From Pseudomonas monsensis (GTDB lineage: Bacteria > Pseudomonadota > Gammaproteobacteria > Pseudomonadales > Pseudomonadaceae): 64,000 nt of DNA. Shown here piece by piece: positions 56,551 through 64,000 of the stretch. A program made the position numbers and the translations under genes. Position 1 is the first letter of the stretch. Every line of letters starts with the position of its first letter. Location: the NCBI RefSeq assembly GCF_014268495.2, contig NZ_CP077087.1, positions 4,979,001 to 5,043,000 on the forward strand, read 5' to 3'. Below the pieces are notes generated by a model. That model ran no database searches. It saw only the letters and a program-made list of their open reading frames with translations, and was not told the DNA's origin.

Positions 56551-58239
56551 TCAGGCGATATCGCGCAACTCCCGCCGCAGAATCTTGCCAACCGGCGTCA
56601 TCGGCAACGAATCACGCAACACAATGTGCTTCGGCACCTTGTACGCGGTGAAATTCTCTTTGCAGTACGCCTTCAGCTCTTCGAGGCTCACGCCGGTTTC
56701 CCGCGCCACCACAAACAGCTTCACCGCCTCCCCGGAACGCTCGTCCGGCACGCCGATCACCGCGCAGTTGGCGACTTTCGGATGGGCCATGACCACGTCT
56801 TCGATTTCGTTCGGGTACACGTTGAAACCGGAGACGATGATCATGTCCTTCTTGCGGTCGACGATGCGCACGAAGCCGTCCGGATCGATCACCGCAATAT
56901 CTCCGGACTTGAACCAGCCTTCGGCATCCAGCACTTCGGCGGTGGCTTCGGGTTTCTGCCAGTAGCCCTTCATGATCTGCGGGCCCTTGATGCACAACTC
57001 GCCACGCTCGCCCATCGGTTGTTCGACACCGTCATCGTTGATGACTTTGAGCAATGTGCCCGGTACCGGCAAGCCGACTGTGCCCAGGCGCGACTGATAG
57101 CCATACGGGTTGGTGCAGGCCACCGGCGAGGTTTCGGTCAGGCCGTAACCTTCAGTGATGCGGCAACCGGTGAGCTGTTCCCAACGCTCGGCGGTGGCTT
57201 TGACCAGCGCGGTGCCGCCGGAGTTGGTGAGCTTCAGGCTGGAGAAGTCGAGGGTCTTGAAATCCGGATGATCCATCAGCGCGACGAACAGCGTGTTCAG
57301 CCCCAGCAAGGCCGAAAAACGCCAGTTTTTCAGTTCCTTGATGAACCCGGCAATGTCCCGCGGGTTGGTGATCAGCACGTTGTGATTGCCGGAAACCATC
57401 ATGCACATGCAATTCGCCGTAAAGGCATAGATATGATAAAGCGGCAGCGGCGCGACCATCACCTCCTGACCTTCACGCAGCAGGGGCTGGCCATCCGGGC
57501 CGAGTTGCGCGAGACAGGCGCGAACCTGCTGCATGTTCGCCACCAGATTGCCGTGGGTGAGCATCGCGCCTTTGGCCAGTCCGGTGGTGCCGCCGGTGTA
57601 TTGCAGCACGGCGATATCGTCGAGGCTGACCTTCAAGGGCTTGATGCCCAGGCCACGGCCCCTGCGCAGCGCACTTTTGAAAGAGATCGCCTGGGGCAGC
57701 GAGTACGCCGGGACCATCTTCTTCACTTGGCTGACCACAGTATTGACCAGCCAGCCCTTGGCAGTGGGCATCAGGTCGCCCATCTTCGCTTCGATCAGGT
57801 ATTGAATATCGGTGTCGGCCAGCACTTCCTGGACTTTCTGCCCGAACATGTTCAGGTACACCAGCGCCCGCGCCCCGGAGTCCTTGAACTGGTGACGCAT
57901 CTCCCGCGCGGTGTACAACGGATTGGTGTTGACCACGATCAGCCCGGCGCGCAGCGCCCCGAACACAGCAATCGGATAATGCAGAACGTTGGGCATCTGC
58001 ACCGCGATGCGATCCCCCGGGACCAGATCAGTATGGGCTTGCAGGTAACCGGCGAAGGCCGCGCTCTGGCGCTCCAGCTCGGCATACGTCAGGGTCACGC
58101 CCATGTTGCTGAAGGCCGGGCGATCAGCGAATTTCTTGCAGGAACGTTCAAACACCTCGATCACCGACTTGAACTCCCCCATGTCGATGTCCAGCGGTAC
58201 GCCGGCCGGGCGTTTGTCATTCCAGAAATCAGGTTGCAT
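56551..58239 (-). CDS. fadD2: Long-chain fatty acid-CoA ligase FadD2
   Basis: 562 residues, close paralogue of FadD1 (same length and motifs). P-loop VLQYTGGTTGLAKGAMLTHG, EGYGLTETSPVA, GWFKSGDIAVIDPDGFVRIV DRKKDMIIVSGFNVYPNE, end PVGKILRRELRDIA. Slightly different substrate range from FadD1 is expected from P. aeruginosa work (medium versus long chains). Start 58239 (MQPDFWNDKR) with GAGGACAAAAAC upstream; the frame to 58314 would add 25 unmatched residues. Upstream of fadD1, 364 bases apart. Confidence 0.95.
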   Translation of the reverse strand: MQPDFWNDKRPAGVPLDIDMGEFKSVIEVFERSCKKFADRPAFSNMGVTLTYAELERQSAAFAGYLQAHTDLVPGDRIAVQMPNVLHYPIAVFGALRAGLIVVNTNPLYTAREMRHQFKDSGARALVYLNMFGQKVQEVLADTDIQYLIEAKMGDLMPTAKGWLVNTVVSQVKKMVPAYSLPQAISFKSALRRGRGLGIKPLKVSLDDIAVLQYTGGTTGLAKGAMLTHGNLVANMQQVRACLAQLGPDGQPLLREGQEVMVAPLPLYHIYAFTANCMCMMVSGNHNVLITNPRDIAGFIKELKNWRFSALLGLNTLFVALMDHPDFKTLDFSSLKLTNSGGTALVKATAERWEQLTGCRITEGYGLTETSPVACTNPYGYQSRLGTVGLPVPGTLLKVINDDGVEQPMGERGELCIKGPQIMKGYWQKPEATAEVLDAEGWFKSGDIAVIDPDGFVRIVDRKKDMIIVSGFNVYPNEIEDVVMAHPKVANCAVIGVPDERSGEAVKLFVVARETGVSLEELKAYCKENFTAYKVPKHIVLRDSLPMTPVGKILRRELRDIA

Positions 58240-58452
58240 TGTTTTTGTCCTCTTTACCTGAGCTGATCCGGGCCGCTCTCTGTCATTTCTGAAAAAGCGG
58301 TGCTTCCCGGACACTAGCAGCTATGGCCATTCAGGCAAATATGGGCCATCTCGTCATTGATCGCGTGAATCTTCCTGCCGTGGCGTGGGCTGATCAGACT
58401 TAACCTGGCGGATGCGCTATACAATGTTTCGACCCTGAGCAAAGGAATCGCC

Positions 58453-59397
58453 ATGATCCACCACACCCTATGGCTTGATGCGAATGACCGCAGCCGGCTT
58501 TTCGTCAATCAGTGGCTGCCGGCCGCACCATTGAAAGCGGTGGTCCTGATTGCCCACGGCATGGCGGAACACAGCGGGCGTTATCAACAGTTGGCGGAAA
58601 CGTTTTGCGACAAAGGATACGGTGTCTACGCCCCGGATCTGCGCGGTCATGGCCAGACCGCCGAGAACGGCACCCTCGGCCATTTCGCCGATGACGACGG
58701 CTGGTGCAAGGTTGTCGGCGACCTCGCCAGCCTCAATCAATACATCGGCCAGCAACACCCCGGCGTGCCAATCATTCTGCTCGGGCACAGCATGGGCAGT
58801 TACCTCGCTCAAGGTTATCTGCTGCACCACAGCGCCAGCCTGCACGGGGCGATTCTCAGTGGTTCGAATTTCCAGCCCCCGGCCCTCTATCGCGCCGCCC
58901 GGCAAATTGCCCGCGTGGAAAAACTGCGTCAGGGTGGCAAGGGCCGCAGTGCGCTGATCGAATGGTTGTCGTTTGGTTCATTCAACAACACCTTCAAACC
59001 GGTGAGCACACCGTTCGACTGGCTCAGCCGCGATCCGGCCGCAGTCGCCAAATACGTGGCCGACCCGCTGTGCGGCTTTCGCTGCACCAACCAGTTGTGG
59101 ATCGACCTGCTCGGCGGCTTGCAGCAAATCAGCAAAGCGTCCACTCTCGCGCAGATCGACCCGGGCCTGCCTCTGCTGGTGATCGGCGGTGAATGTGATC
59201 CGGTGAGTGAAGGCAAACGTCTGACAGATCTGGCCAATGCACTGCGCAACGCCGGCAGCCAGAACCTGCAATTGAAGATTTACCCGCAGGCCCGGCACGA
59301 ATTGTTCAACGAAACCAATCGCGACGAAGTGATCGCCGATGTGCTGGCCTGGATCGACCAGGCGCTGAGCCATCCGCGCCCGCATCGCAGCGAATAA
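58453..59397 (+). CDS. Alpha/beta hydrolase, monoacylglycerol lipase-like
   Basis: 314 residues. Lysophospholipase/monoacylglycerol lipase layout: VVLIAHGMAEHSGRYQQLAE (oxyanion HG), DLRGHGQTAENG, nucleophile elbow LLGHSMGSYLAQGY (Ser), acid in GECDPVSEGKR (Asp) and His in QARHELFNETNRD. It would release fatty acids from glycerolipids, feeding FadD1/FadD2. Equivalent to PA3301 in gene order. Start 58453; AAAGGAATCGCC ribosome site upstream. Confidence 0.9.
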   Translation: MIHHTLWLDANDRSRLFVNQWLPAAPLKAVVLIAHGMAEHSGRYQQLAETFCDKGYGVYAPDLRGHGQTAENGTLGHFADDDGWCKVVGDLASLNQYIGQQHPGVPIILLGHSMGSYLAQGYLLHHSASLHGAILSGSNFQPPALYRAARQIARVEKLRQGGKGRSALIEWLSFGSFNNTFKPVSTPFDWLSRDPAAVAKYVADPLCGFRCTNQLWIDLLGGLQQISKASTLAQIDPGLPLLVIGGECDPVSEGKRLTDLANALRNAGSQNLQLKIYPQARHELFNETNRDEVIADVLAWIDQALSHPRPHRSE

Positions 59398-59438
59398 TTT
59401 TTGTGGATTCATTTAATCCGTCACAGGAATCAAGACCG

Positions 59439-59909
59439 ATGACCCAGGTTACCAACATCCCTTATGAAGCCCTCGAAGTCGGCCAGACCGCGAGCTACAG
59501 CAAGACGGTCGAAGAGCGCGACATTCAGCTGTTTGCCGCGATGTCGGGCGACCACAACCCGGTGCACCTGGACGCCGAGTTCGCCGCCGCCAGCATGTTC
59601 AAGGAACGCATCGCCCACGGTATGTTCAGCGGTGCGCTGATCAGTGCTGCGGTGGCTTGCGAACTGCCTGGGCCGGGCACTATTTATATCGGTCAGCAAA
59701 TGAGCTTTCAGAAGCCGGTGAAGATTGGCGACACCCTGACCGTGCGCCTGGAAATTCTCGAGAAGCTGCCGAAGTTTCGTGTGCGCATCGCCACTCGCGT
59801 ATTCAATCAGCATGATGAATTGGTAGTGGATGGTGAAGCGGAGATTCTGGCGCCGCGCAAGCAGCAGACGGTGACGTTGCCGACTTTGCCGGCGATCAGC
59901 ATCGGCTGA
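59439..59909 (+). CDS. phaJ1: (R)-specific enoyl-CoA hydratase PhaJ1
   Basis: 156 residues, single hotdog (MaoC) fold. Hydratase motif FAAMSGDHNPVHLDAEFAAA with the catalytic Asp-His dyad (GDHNPVH), then FKERIAHGMFSGALISAAVA and GPGTIYIGQQMSFQKPVKIG. It converts enoyl-CoA from beta-oxidation to (R)-3-hydroxyacyl-CoA for polyhydroxyalkanoate. Sequence is close to the P. aeruginosa PA3302 protein as I know it. Start 59439 (MTQVTNIPYE) with CAGGAATCAAGACC upstream; 41 bases after the lipase gene, so an operon. Confidence 0.95.
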   Translation: MTQVTNIPYEALEVGQTASYSKTVEERDIQLFAAMSGDHNPVHLDAEFAAASMFKERIAHGMFSGALISAAVACELPGPGTIYIGQQMSFQKPVKIGDTLTVRLEILEKLPKFRVRIATRVFNQHDELVVDGEAEILAPRKQQTVTLPTLPAISIG

Positions 59910-59929
59910 TTGATTGGTGGGGTGTCAGT

Positions 59930-60104
59930 GAGAGCTTTTCCCCCTCACCCCAGCCCTCTCCCCCAGGGGGCGAGGGGGAAAGGGAGCTGATCTTGATGTT
60001 TTTCAAAACCTGAGTTCACCTCAGGTCGCTCAAGTCGGTGCATCTCCAACATCCACCTCGGTCAGTCCCCTCTCCCTCCGGGAGAGGGCCAGGGTGAGGG
60101 GCTT
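59930..60104. repeat. MITE-like element, copy 3
   Basis: Left end CCCCTCACCCCAGCCCTCTC CC and right end GGGAGAGGGCCAGGGTGAGG GG, internal ACCTGAGTTCACCTCAGGTC and CACCTCGGTCAG. The left flank GTGTCAGTGAGAG equals that of copy 1. Confidence 0.8.
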
Positions 60105-60123
60105 CTGCTTTTCCCAACCCCAT

Positions 60124-60153
60124 AAAAAAACGCCAGACTAGCTGGCGTTTTTT
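60124..60153. terminator. Terminator between phaJ1 and the DUF2383 gene
   Basis: AAAAAACGCCAG, loop ACTAG, CTGGCGTTTTTT: 8-bp stem with A and T runs, serving the leftward DUF2383 gene (and rightward phaJ1). Confidence 0.93.
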
Positions 60154-60168
60154 ATAACCGACAAGCGC

Positions 60169-60636
60169 TTAAGAACGGGCACGAGCCTCGTTACGCAGGG
60201 CTTTCACTTGGTCGTGGTTACGCTGTACGCCGTGATACTGGCGTTCAACCAGATCACGAATGCCAACCAGATTGTGCTTGTTGATTTTCTCGATGGCTTC
60301 ACGATAAGCCTTCAGCGCGTGGTCTTCACCGCGCTCGGCTTCGTTAAGCACAGCCTCTTCGTCTTTGCCGGTGAACATGGCTTTGACGTCGACCCAGCGA
60401 CGGTGCAGGTCACCGCTGACGCTGGTAGAGGTTTCCGGATCACCGCCCATCGAACGCACGGTGGCTTGCAGTTCGGCAGCGGCGGTGGCGCAATCGGCCG
60501 AGCGCTTGGCGAACAGTGCTTTCAGTTCCGGGTGCTTGATATCTTCGGCGCAAGTCTTGAACCCTTCCTGACCGTCTTTGCTGGTTTCGATCAGGTCGTT
60601 GAGTACAGAGATGGCTTCTTTATTCATGTCAGTCAT
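60169..60636 (-). CDS. DUF2383 four-helix-bundle protein (PA2169 type)
   Basis: 155 residues. Four long helices with ferritin-like spacing: VLNDLIETSKDGQEGFKTCA, FAKRSADCATAAAELQATVR, VLNEAERGEDHALKAYREAI and LVERQYHGVQRNHDQVKALR. PA2169-family members are stress-induced. E..H and H..H-like pairs are too few for a clear diiron site. Start 60636 (MTDMNKEAI) or 60627. The upstream 200 bases contain a nested AT-rich inverted repeat (60712-60743). Confidence 0.9.
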   Translation of the reverse strand: MTDMNKEAISVLNDLIETSKDGQEGFKTCAEDIKHPELKALFAKRSADCATAAAELQATVRSMGGDPETSTSVSGDLHRRWVDVKAMFTGKDEEAVLNEAERGEDHALKAYREAIEKINKHNLVGIRDLVERQYHGVQRNHDQVKALRNEARARS

Positions 60637-60711
60637 TTTTCAAATTCCTTGCGGTTGGTTGAAGATGCAAGGGATATTGCAGTGTGCGTGCCAGTTTTTA
60701 TTTGTATAAAA

Positions 60712-60743
60712 AATCGTTATTTTTCAATAATTTAAATACGATT
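60712..60743. promoter_or_regulatory. Nested AT-rich inverted repeat upstream of the DUF2383 gene
   Basis: Outer arms AATCGT (60712-60717) and ACGATT (60738-60743), inner arms TTATT (60717-60721) and AATAA (60726-60730). It lies between the divergent DUF2383 and DUF3820 genes and may bind a regulator. Confidence 0.35.
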
Positions 60744-60842
60744 GAACTATCTGTATCACGGCTATTTGCATGATCTGTCATTTGGCCTGCATGCAGAATG
60801 CCTGTATTTTCCAGTTTGATTTCAAGCCAGACGAATGCATTG

Positions 60843-61079
60843 ATGAATCCCGAAAAACTCGAACTGCTGATCACCCGCGAAATGCCTTTCGGCAAATACA
60901 AGGGCCGGATCATTGCCGACCTGCCCGGCCCCTACCTGAACTGGTTCGCCCGTGAAGGTTTCCCGAACGGCGAGCTCGGCGGACTGCTGGCCTTGATGCA
61001 GGAAATCGATCACAACGGTTTGTCGGATCTGCTCGAACCCCTGCGCGCCAAACACGGCAAACCCGCCCCGCGCCACTGA
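60843..61079 (+). CDS. DUF3820 small protein
   Basis: 78 residues: MNPEKLELLITREMPFGKYK GRIIADLPGPYLNWFAREGF, the DUF3820 (QSregVF_b) signature MPFGKYKG...LP..YL.W. The family is described as putative quorum-sensing-regulated virulence factor in Pseudomonas; no quorum-sensing element is visible here. Start 60843 rather than 60798; the ribosome site is weak. 29 bases before the aminotransferase start, so possibly cotranscribed. Confidence 0.92.
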   Translation: MNPEKLELLITREMPFGKYKGRIIADLPGPYLNWFAREGFPNGELGGLLALMQEIDHNGLSDLLEPLRAKHGKPAPRH

Positions 61080-61108
61080 AACGCCCTCCTCTACTGAGCT
61101 TGCCGACC

Positions 61109-62290
61109 ATGCCCGATAACACCCGCCGCGCCCGTGACGAAGCCTTCTGGCAGACGTTCGCCGACCGTTACGATGTTCAACCAGGCCCCGTGAACCTGGA
61201 AAACGGTTACTTCGGACGGATGTCACGCACGGTGATCGAGGAGTATCAGCGCAACATAGAGCTGATCAACACCAGCAACTCGGTGTACGTGCGCCAGCAA
61301 TTCGAACAACGCGACCACCTCGACATTCGCGCGCAACTGGCCGAGTTGATCGGCGTACGCGCGCAGAGTGTGGCGTTCACCCGCAATGCAACCGAAGGCC
61401 TGCAATCGCTGATCCGCAACTACAACCGCCTGCAACCGGGGGATCAGGTGCTGATCTGCGACCTCGAGTACGACACGGTCAAAGGCGCGATGCGCTGGCT
61501 GGGCGAGCATCGCGGCGTCGACGTCATCGAGATTGCGCACTCGCACCCGGCCAGTTTCGACAGCCTGCTGGAGACCTATCGCGAAACCTTCGTCCGCCAC
61601 CCGAAACTCAAACTGATGGCGTTGACCCATGTCACCCATCGTACGGGACTGGTGATGCCGGTGCAGGCCATCGCGGCGCTGGCCAAAGAGCATGGCATCG
61701 ACATCATCCTTGATGGTGCCCATGCCCTCGGCCAGATCGAGTTCGACCTCGAAGCCCTCGGCGTCGCCTTCGCCGGCTACAACCTGCACAAATGGATCGG
61801 CGCGCCGCTGACACTCGGTTTCATGTATATCGCACCCCAGCGTCTGGCCGACATCGACCCGGACATGGGCGAGATGCACTACCCGGTCAGCGACATCCGC
61901 GCCCGCACGCCGTACAGCACGCCGAACATTCCGGCGCTGATGAGCTTGCCGCTGGTCTTTGAAGAACACCGCTCCATCGGCGGTGCACCGGCAAAAGGCG
62001 CACGCCTCAATTACCTGCGCAACCTGTGGGTCAGCGCGGTGCGTCATCTGCCAGGTATCGAGGTCATGACACCGGACGATCCGCAGCTTTATTGTGGCAT
62101 CACCGCACTGCGCTTTAGCCGACATGCTGACCAGAAGGCCATGGCCGACCGCCTGCTCAATGACTTCAACCTGTTCACCGTGGTCCGCAATGGTGCCGCC
62201 TGCGGGCCGTGCATTCGCATCACGCCGGGACTGACCACCACCGCAGGCGACATGCAACGGCTGACTCGCGCGCTGAACGAACTGCGCTGA
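61109..62290 (+). CDS. Class V aminotransferase family protein (CefD-like)
   Basis: 393 residues, PLP-dependent. FTRNATEGLQSLIRNY (N-terminal substrate loop), LKLMALTHVTHRTGLVMPVQ, IILDGAHALGQIEFDLEALG, PLP lysine in AGYNLHKWIGAPLTLGFMYI. This matches the isopenicillin-N epimerase-like / cysteine desulfurase-type branch, whose members act as epimerases, aminotransferases or lyases. Actual reaction unknown. Start 61109 (MPDNTRRARD). It converges with the intradiol dioxygenase-like gene, 4 bases apart. Confidence 0.88.
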   Translation: MPDNTRRARDEAFWQTFADRYDVQPGPVNLENGYFGRMSRTVIEEYQRNIELINTSNSVYVRQQFEQRDHLDIRAQLAELIGVRAQSVAFTRNATEGLQSLIRNYNRLQPGDQVLICDLEYDTVKGAMRWLGEHRGVDVIEIAHSHPASFDSLLETYRETFVRHPKLKLMALTHVTHRTGLVMPVQAIAALAKEHGIDIILDGAHALGQIEFDLEALGVAFAGYNLHKWIGAPLTLGFMYIAPQRLADIDPDMGEMHYPVSDIRARTPYSTPNIPALMSLPLVFEEHRSIGGAPAKGARLNYLRNLWVSAVRHLPGIEVMTPDDPQLYCGITALRFSRHADQKAMADRLLNDFNLFTVVRNGAACGPCIRITPGLTTTAGDMQRLTRALNELR

Positions 62291-62294
62291 TGCG

Positions 62295-63005
62295 CTAAAG
62301 CGTGTATTTGTCGAAGTCCTCGGGTTTGATCTGCGACGACACCGCAAAGGTGTCGATGCCGATCGTGAGGTGCCCGAAGTAACCGTCCTCGTGGGAGTCA
62401 CGGCCGATCGGCCATACATACAGGGTCGAGGCTTCGCGGCCCATGCCGGGTGGCAAACTGTCCGAAGCATTGTTCAACCGCATCGAAGTGCGCCCGCCCC
62501 AGGCTTTGGCGTGGTGTGTCGGGCGCGAGATGATTTCCGGGAGCTGCAGCTCGCCGGTCCAGGCGACATCGTGCTCGGCGGGATATTCGTCGCCGACAAC
62601 CATGCGCACCGCCACATGAAGATGCAGCGCCCGGCCGGCATGGGAATCTGGATAAATCGTGGTGAAGCGCACCCTGCCCCGGGCATCGCAGAACTGGCTG
62701 CCGCGCAGGTAGGTGTCATCGTCGCCGGTGATTGCGGTCCTGGCATCGAGGCCCTGATTGACCGGACACCCGCCCGCGTTCGCGCCCCGCGCGTTGCAAT
62801 GCCAGATATCCACCCTCGCGCCAACCACTGGCTCTGCGGTCATGGCATCGACAATGGTCAGGCGCAGCAACAGTGGCAAACCATCCGCACCTTCGCTGAT
62901 ATTGCGACGCAGCAGTTTCGGATTACGGAAAAACGGCCCGGCGATCTGCTCGGGGGCCAGTTGATACACCGGACAGGGTACGGGGATTGCGAAGTCTGGG
63001 TCCAT
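62295..63005 (-). CDS. Intradiol ring-cleavage dioxygenase homologue lacking Tyr ligands
   Basis: 236 residues, protocatechuate 3,4-dioxygenase-like fold. N-terminal AGPFFRNPKLLRRNISEGAD, core VVGARVDIWHCNARG, TYLRGSQFCDARGRVRFTTI and the His pair in RALHLHVAV (His128, His130). In working enzymes Fe(III) is held by two Tyr and two His. Here the first Tyr position (GxY after the WHC strand) is Asn76 and the second (PGxY before the HxH) is His122. It may be inactive, bind another metal, or act on a different substrate. No pca or cat genes are near. Start 63005 (MDPDFAIPVP). Confidence 0.82.
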   Translation of the reverse strand: MDPDFAIPVPCPVYQLAPEQIAGPFFRNPKLLRRNISEGADGLPLLLRLTIVDAMTAEPVVGARVDIWHCNARGANAGGCPVNQGLDARTAITGDDDTYLRGSQFCDARGRVRFTTIYPDSHAGRALHLHVAVRMVVGDEYPAEHDVAWTGELQLPEIISRPTHHAKAWGGRTSMRLNNASDSLPPGMGREASTLYVWPIGRDSHEDGYFGHLTIGIDTFAVSSQIKPEDFDKYTL

Positions 63006-63130
63006 GACACGTTCTCTCATCCATAAGATGAACGCAGATTAGCGCCGTGGAAAAACCTGTGTGCGGTAACTATGTATCGCCGCGTAACTTCAATTGTGGC
63101 AGCGCTGGCCGGAACAGGTTTTTGCCGGGC

Positions 63131-63162
63131 AAAAAAAACGGTGCACCGACCAAGCGCACCGT
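63131..63162 (-). terminator. Terminator of eda
   Basis: On the reverse strand ACGGTGC, an 11-base loop and GCACCGT followed by eight T (AAAAAAAA at 63131-63138 in + orientation). It lies 40 bases after the eda stop. Confidence 0.88.
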
Positions 63163-63201
63163 AAAGCCGTAGAACACACAACGAAGTGTCAGGTAAAACT
63201 G

Positions 63202-63867
63202 TTAATCCAGCAGCGCCAGGGCTTCAGCGGTGCATTCCTGAATGCGCGCCCAGTCGCCGTTCTTGATCCACTCCGGATCGAGCATCCAGCTACCGCCCAC
63301 GCACATGACGTTTTTCAGCGCCATGTAGCTCTTGATGTTGGCCGGGCCAACGCCGCCGGTCGGGCAGAATTTAACTTCGCCGAACGGGCCGCCGAGCGCC
63401 TTGATCGCCGCCACACCGCCGCTGACTTCCGCCGGGAACAGCTTGAAGCGGCGATAACCCAAACCGTAGCCTTCCATGATGCCGGAGGCGTTGCTGATGC
63501 CCGGCAACAGCGGAATCGGGCTGTCGACGCTGGCTTCGAGCAGATCACGGGTGATGCCCGGGGTGACGATGAATTGCGAACCCGCCGCTTCAGCCGCCGC
63601 GAGCATGTTGCGATCGAGCACGGTGCCAGCACCGGTTACCAGCTCCGGGCGTTGCTCGCGCAGGATCTGGATTGCCTTGAGACCGAACTGCGAACGCAGG
63701 GTCACTTCCAGCGCCGTCAGGCCACCAGCGGCCAGGGCGTCGGCCAGCGGCAGTACGTCCTGCTCACGGGCGATGGTGATCACCGGCAGAATCCGCGCCT
63801 TGGCGCAGAGGCTGTCGATCAGGGCAACTTTGTCCGCCATGGAAACGGTCGGGGATGGGGTTGTCAT
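63202..63867 (-). CDS. eda: 2-dehydro-3-deoxy-6-phosphogluconate aldolase
   Basis: 221 residues. Entner-Doudoroff aldolase: KDPG to pyruvate and glyceraldehyde-3-phosphate. Schiff-base Lys in RRFKLFPAEVSGGVAAIKAL; GLTALEVTLRSQFGLKAIQI with catalytic Glu; TGAGTVLDRNMLAAAEAAGS; KFCPTGGVGPANIKSYMALK. All class I KDPG aldolase marks are present. Start 63867 (MTTPSPTVSM) with AAGGAACAGCCGCT upstream, 17 bases after pgl. In Pseudomonas zwf-pgl-eda form an operon under HexR; the promoter lies outside the window. Confidence 0.97.
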   Translation of the reverse strand: MTTPSPTVSMADKVALIDSLCAKARILPVITIAREQDVLPLADALAAGGLTALEVTLRSQFGLKAIQILREQRPELVTGAGTVLDRNMLAAAEAAGSQFIVTPGITRDLLEASVDSPIPLLPGISNASGIMEGYGLGYRRFKLFPAEVSGGVAAIKALGGPFGEVKFCPTGGVGPANIKSYMALKNVMCVGGSWMLDPEWIKNGDWARIQECTAEALALLD

Positions 63868-63884
63868 AGCGGCTGTTCCTTGGC

Positions 63885-64000
63885 TCATGGGCACCAGTAA
63901 ATCTCTAACGTAGGTTGCAGAAACGCGCGCACCGGCATGGCCGCGACGTCGTCGGATGCCAGTGCGGCATTCAGGGTGGTCAGTTTCGACTGACCGGAAA
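63885..64000 (-). CDS. pgl: 6-phosphogluconolactonase (partial, C-terminal end only)
   Basis: The last ~38 codons of a gene entering from the right edge. Reverse-strand translation SGQSKLTTLNAALASDDVAA then MPVRAFLQPTLEIYWCP and stop at 63885-63887 matches the pseudomonad Pgl C-terminus. It hydrolyses 6-phosphogluconolactone to 6-phosphogluconate. Followed 17 bases later by eda. The N-terminal part lies outside the window. Confidence 0.88.
   Translation of the reverse strand, partial: SGQSKLTTLNAALASDDVAAMPVRAFLQPTLEIYWCP

Noticed and set aside
54372..58266. Two very long forward frames (630 and 616 codons) opposite fadD1 and fadD2
   Set aside because: Both are antisense to clear acyl-CoA ligases and look alike only because the ligases are paralogues; rich in His/Gln/Arg without domain motifs.
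1..64000. tRNA, rRNA, integrase or transposase genes
   Set aside because: None recognised on reading both strands; a tRNAscan and HMM search would be needed to exclude small RNA genes fully.

Overview
The window reads as chromosomal DNA of a Pseudomonas, most likely of the P. fluorescens group. This rests on gene content (acsA, a DUF2790 gene, class Ia nrdB, the fadD1-fadD2 / lipase / phaJ1 cluster, pgl-eda, gntT-gntK-gntR, a MASE2-GGDEF protein, PACE transporters), on high-GC codon use, and on many REP/REPIN palindromes of the kinds common in that group. No rRNA, tRNA, CRISPR array, insertion sequence or prophage was recognised. About 70 protein genes are supported; the first (acsA) and last (pgl) are cut by the window edges.

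Layout. 1-3.7 kb: acsA (partial), a small exported DUF2790 protein, and nrdB with a candidate NrdR box but no adjacent nrdA. 3.75-9.4 kb is the accessory part: an AT-rich DUF4062 gene, about 750 bp of AT-rich DNA without a convincing gene, an HNH nuclease, a bacteriocin-like toxin with an intact colicin E3-type 16S rRNase domain, two small paralogous genes in immunity position, and an unknown zinc-ribbon-like protein. 9.4-20.5 kb: an exported DUF3298-like protein, a TauE/SafE exporter divergent from an AraC regulator, a small HTH gene behind a LexA box, a metallo-beta-lactamase-fold hydrolase divergent from a TetR regulator, a diguanylate cyclase, a soluble PAS-PAS chemoreceptor, and a LysR gene divergent from a CTP-synthase-like glutaminase gene. 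20.7-28 kb: periplasmic glycerophosphodiesterase, PepSY protein, FlxA-like protein, membrane chemoreceptor, ZntB-like channel, PiT phosphate transporter. 28-36 kb: LysR/SDR and LysR/PACE divergent pairs, an ECF42-type sigma operon (SnoaL-like, YCII/DGPF, sigma), two GNAT genes, a flavin/PLP-oxidase-fold protein, small membrane and GyrI-like proteins, LysE exporter.

37-49 kb: alaC; the gluconate regulon gntT-gntK with divergent gntR and three matching operator palindromes; a second LysR/PACE pair; an MFS transporter; a second soluble PAS-PAS chemoreceptor; an orphan FecI-like sigma gene translationally coupled to a betaine-type substrate-binding protein. 49-64 kb: a PhnD-like protein without signal peptide beside a membrane desaturase, def-like deformylase with a YihY/BrkB membrane protein, CsbD, the fatty-acid cluster fadD1, fadD2, lipase and phaJ1 (fatty acid activation and diversion of enoyl-CoA towards polyhydroxyalkanoate), DUF2383, DUF3820, a class V aminotransferase, an intradiol dioxygenase homologue lacking both tyrosine ligands, and pgl-eda of the Entner-Doudoroff route.

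Repeats form a second layer: 16 REP/REPIN loci in several sequence types, mostly just past gene ends, and three copies of a longer MITE-like element with terminal inverted repeats. The best candidates for something little described are the 3.75-9.4 kb island (short E3-type toxin without receptor domain, duplicated putative immunity genes, DUF4062 and HNH genes), the orphan sigma/ABC-binding-protein unit, and the catalytically altered dioxygenase and glutaminase homologues. All family assignments were made by reading translations, without database searches.
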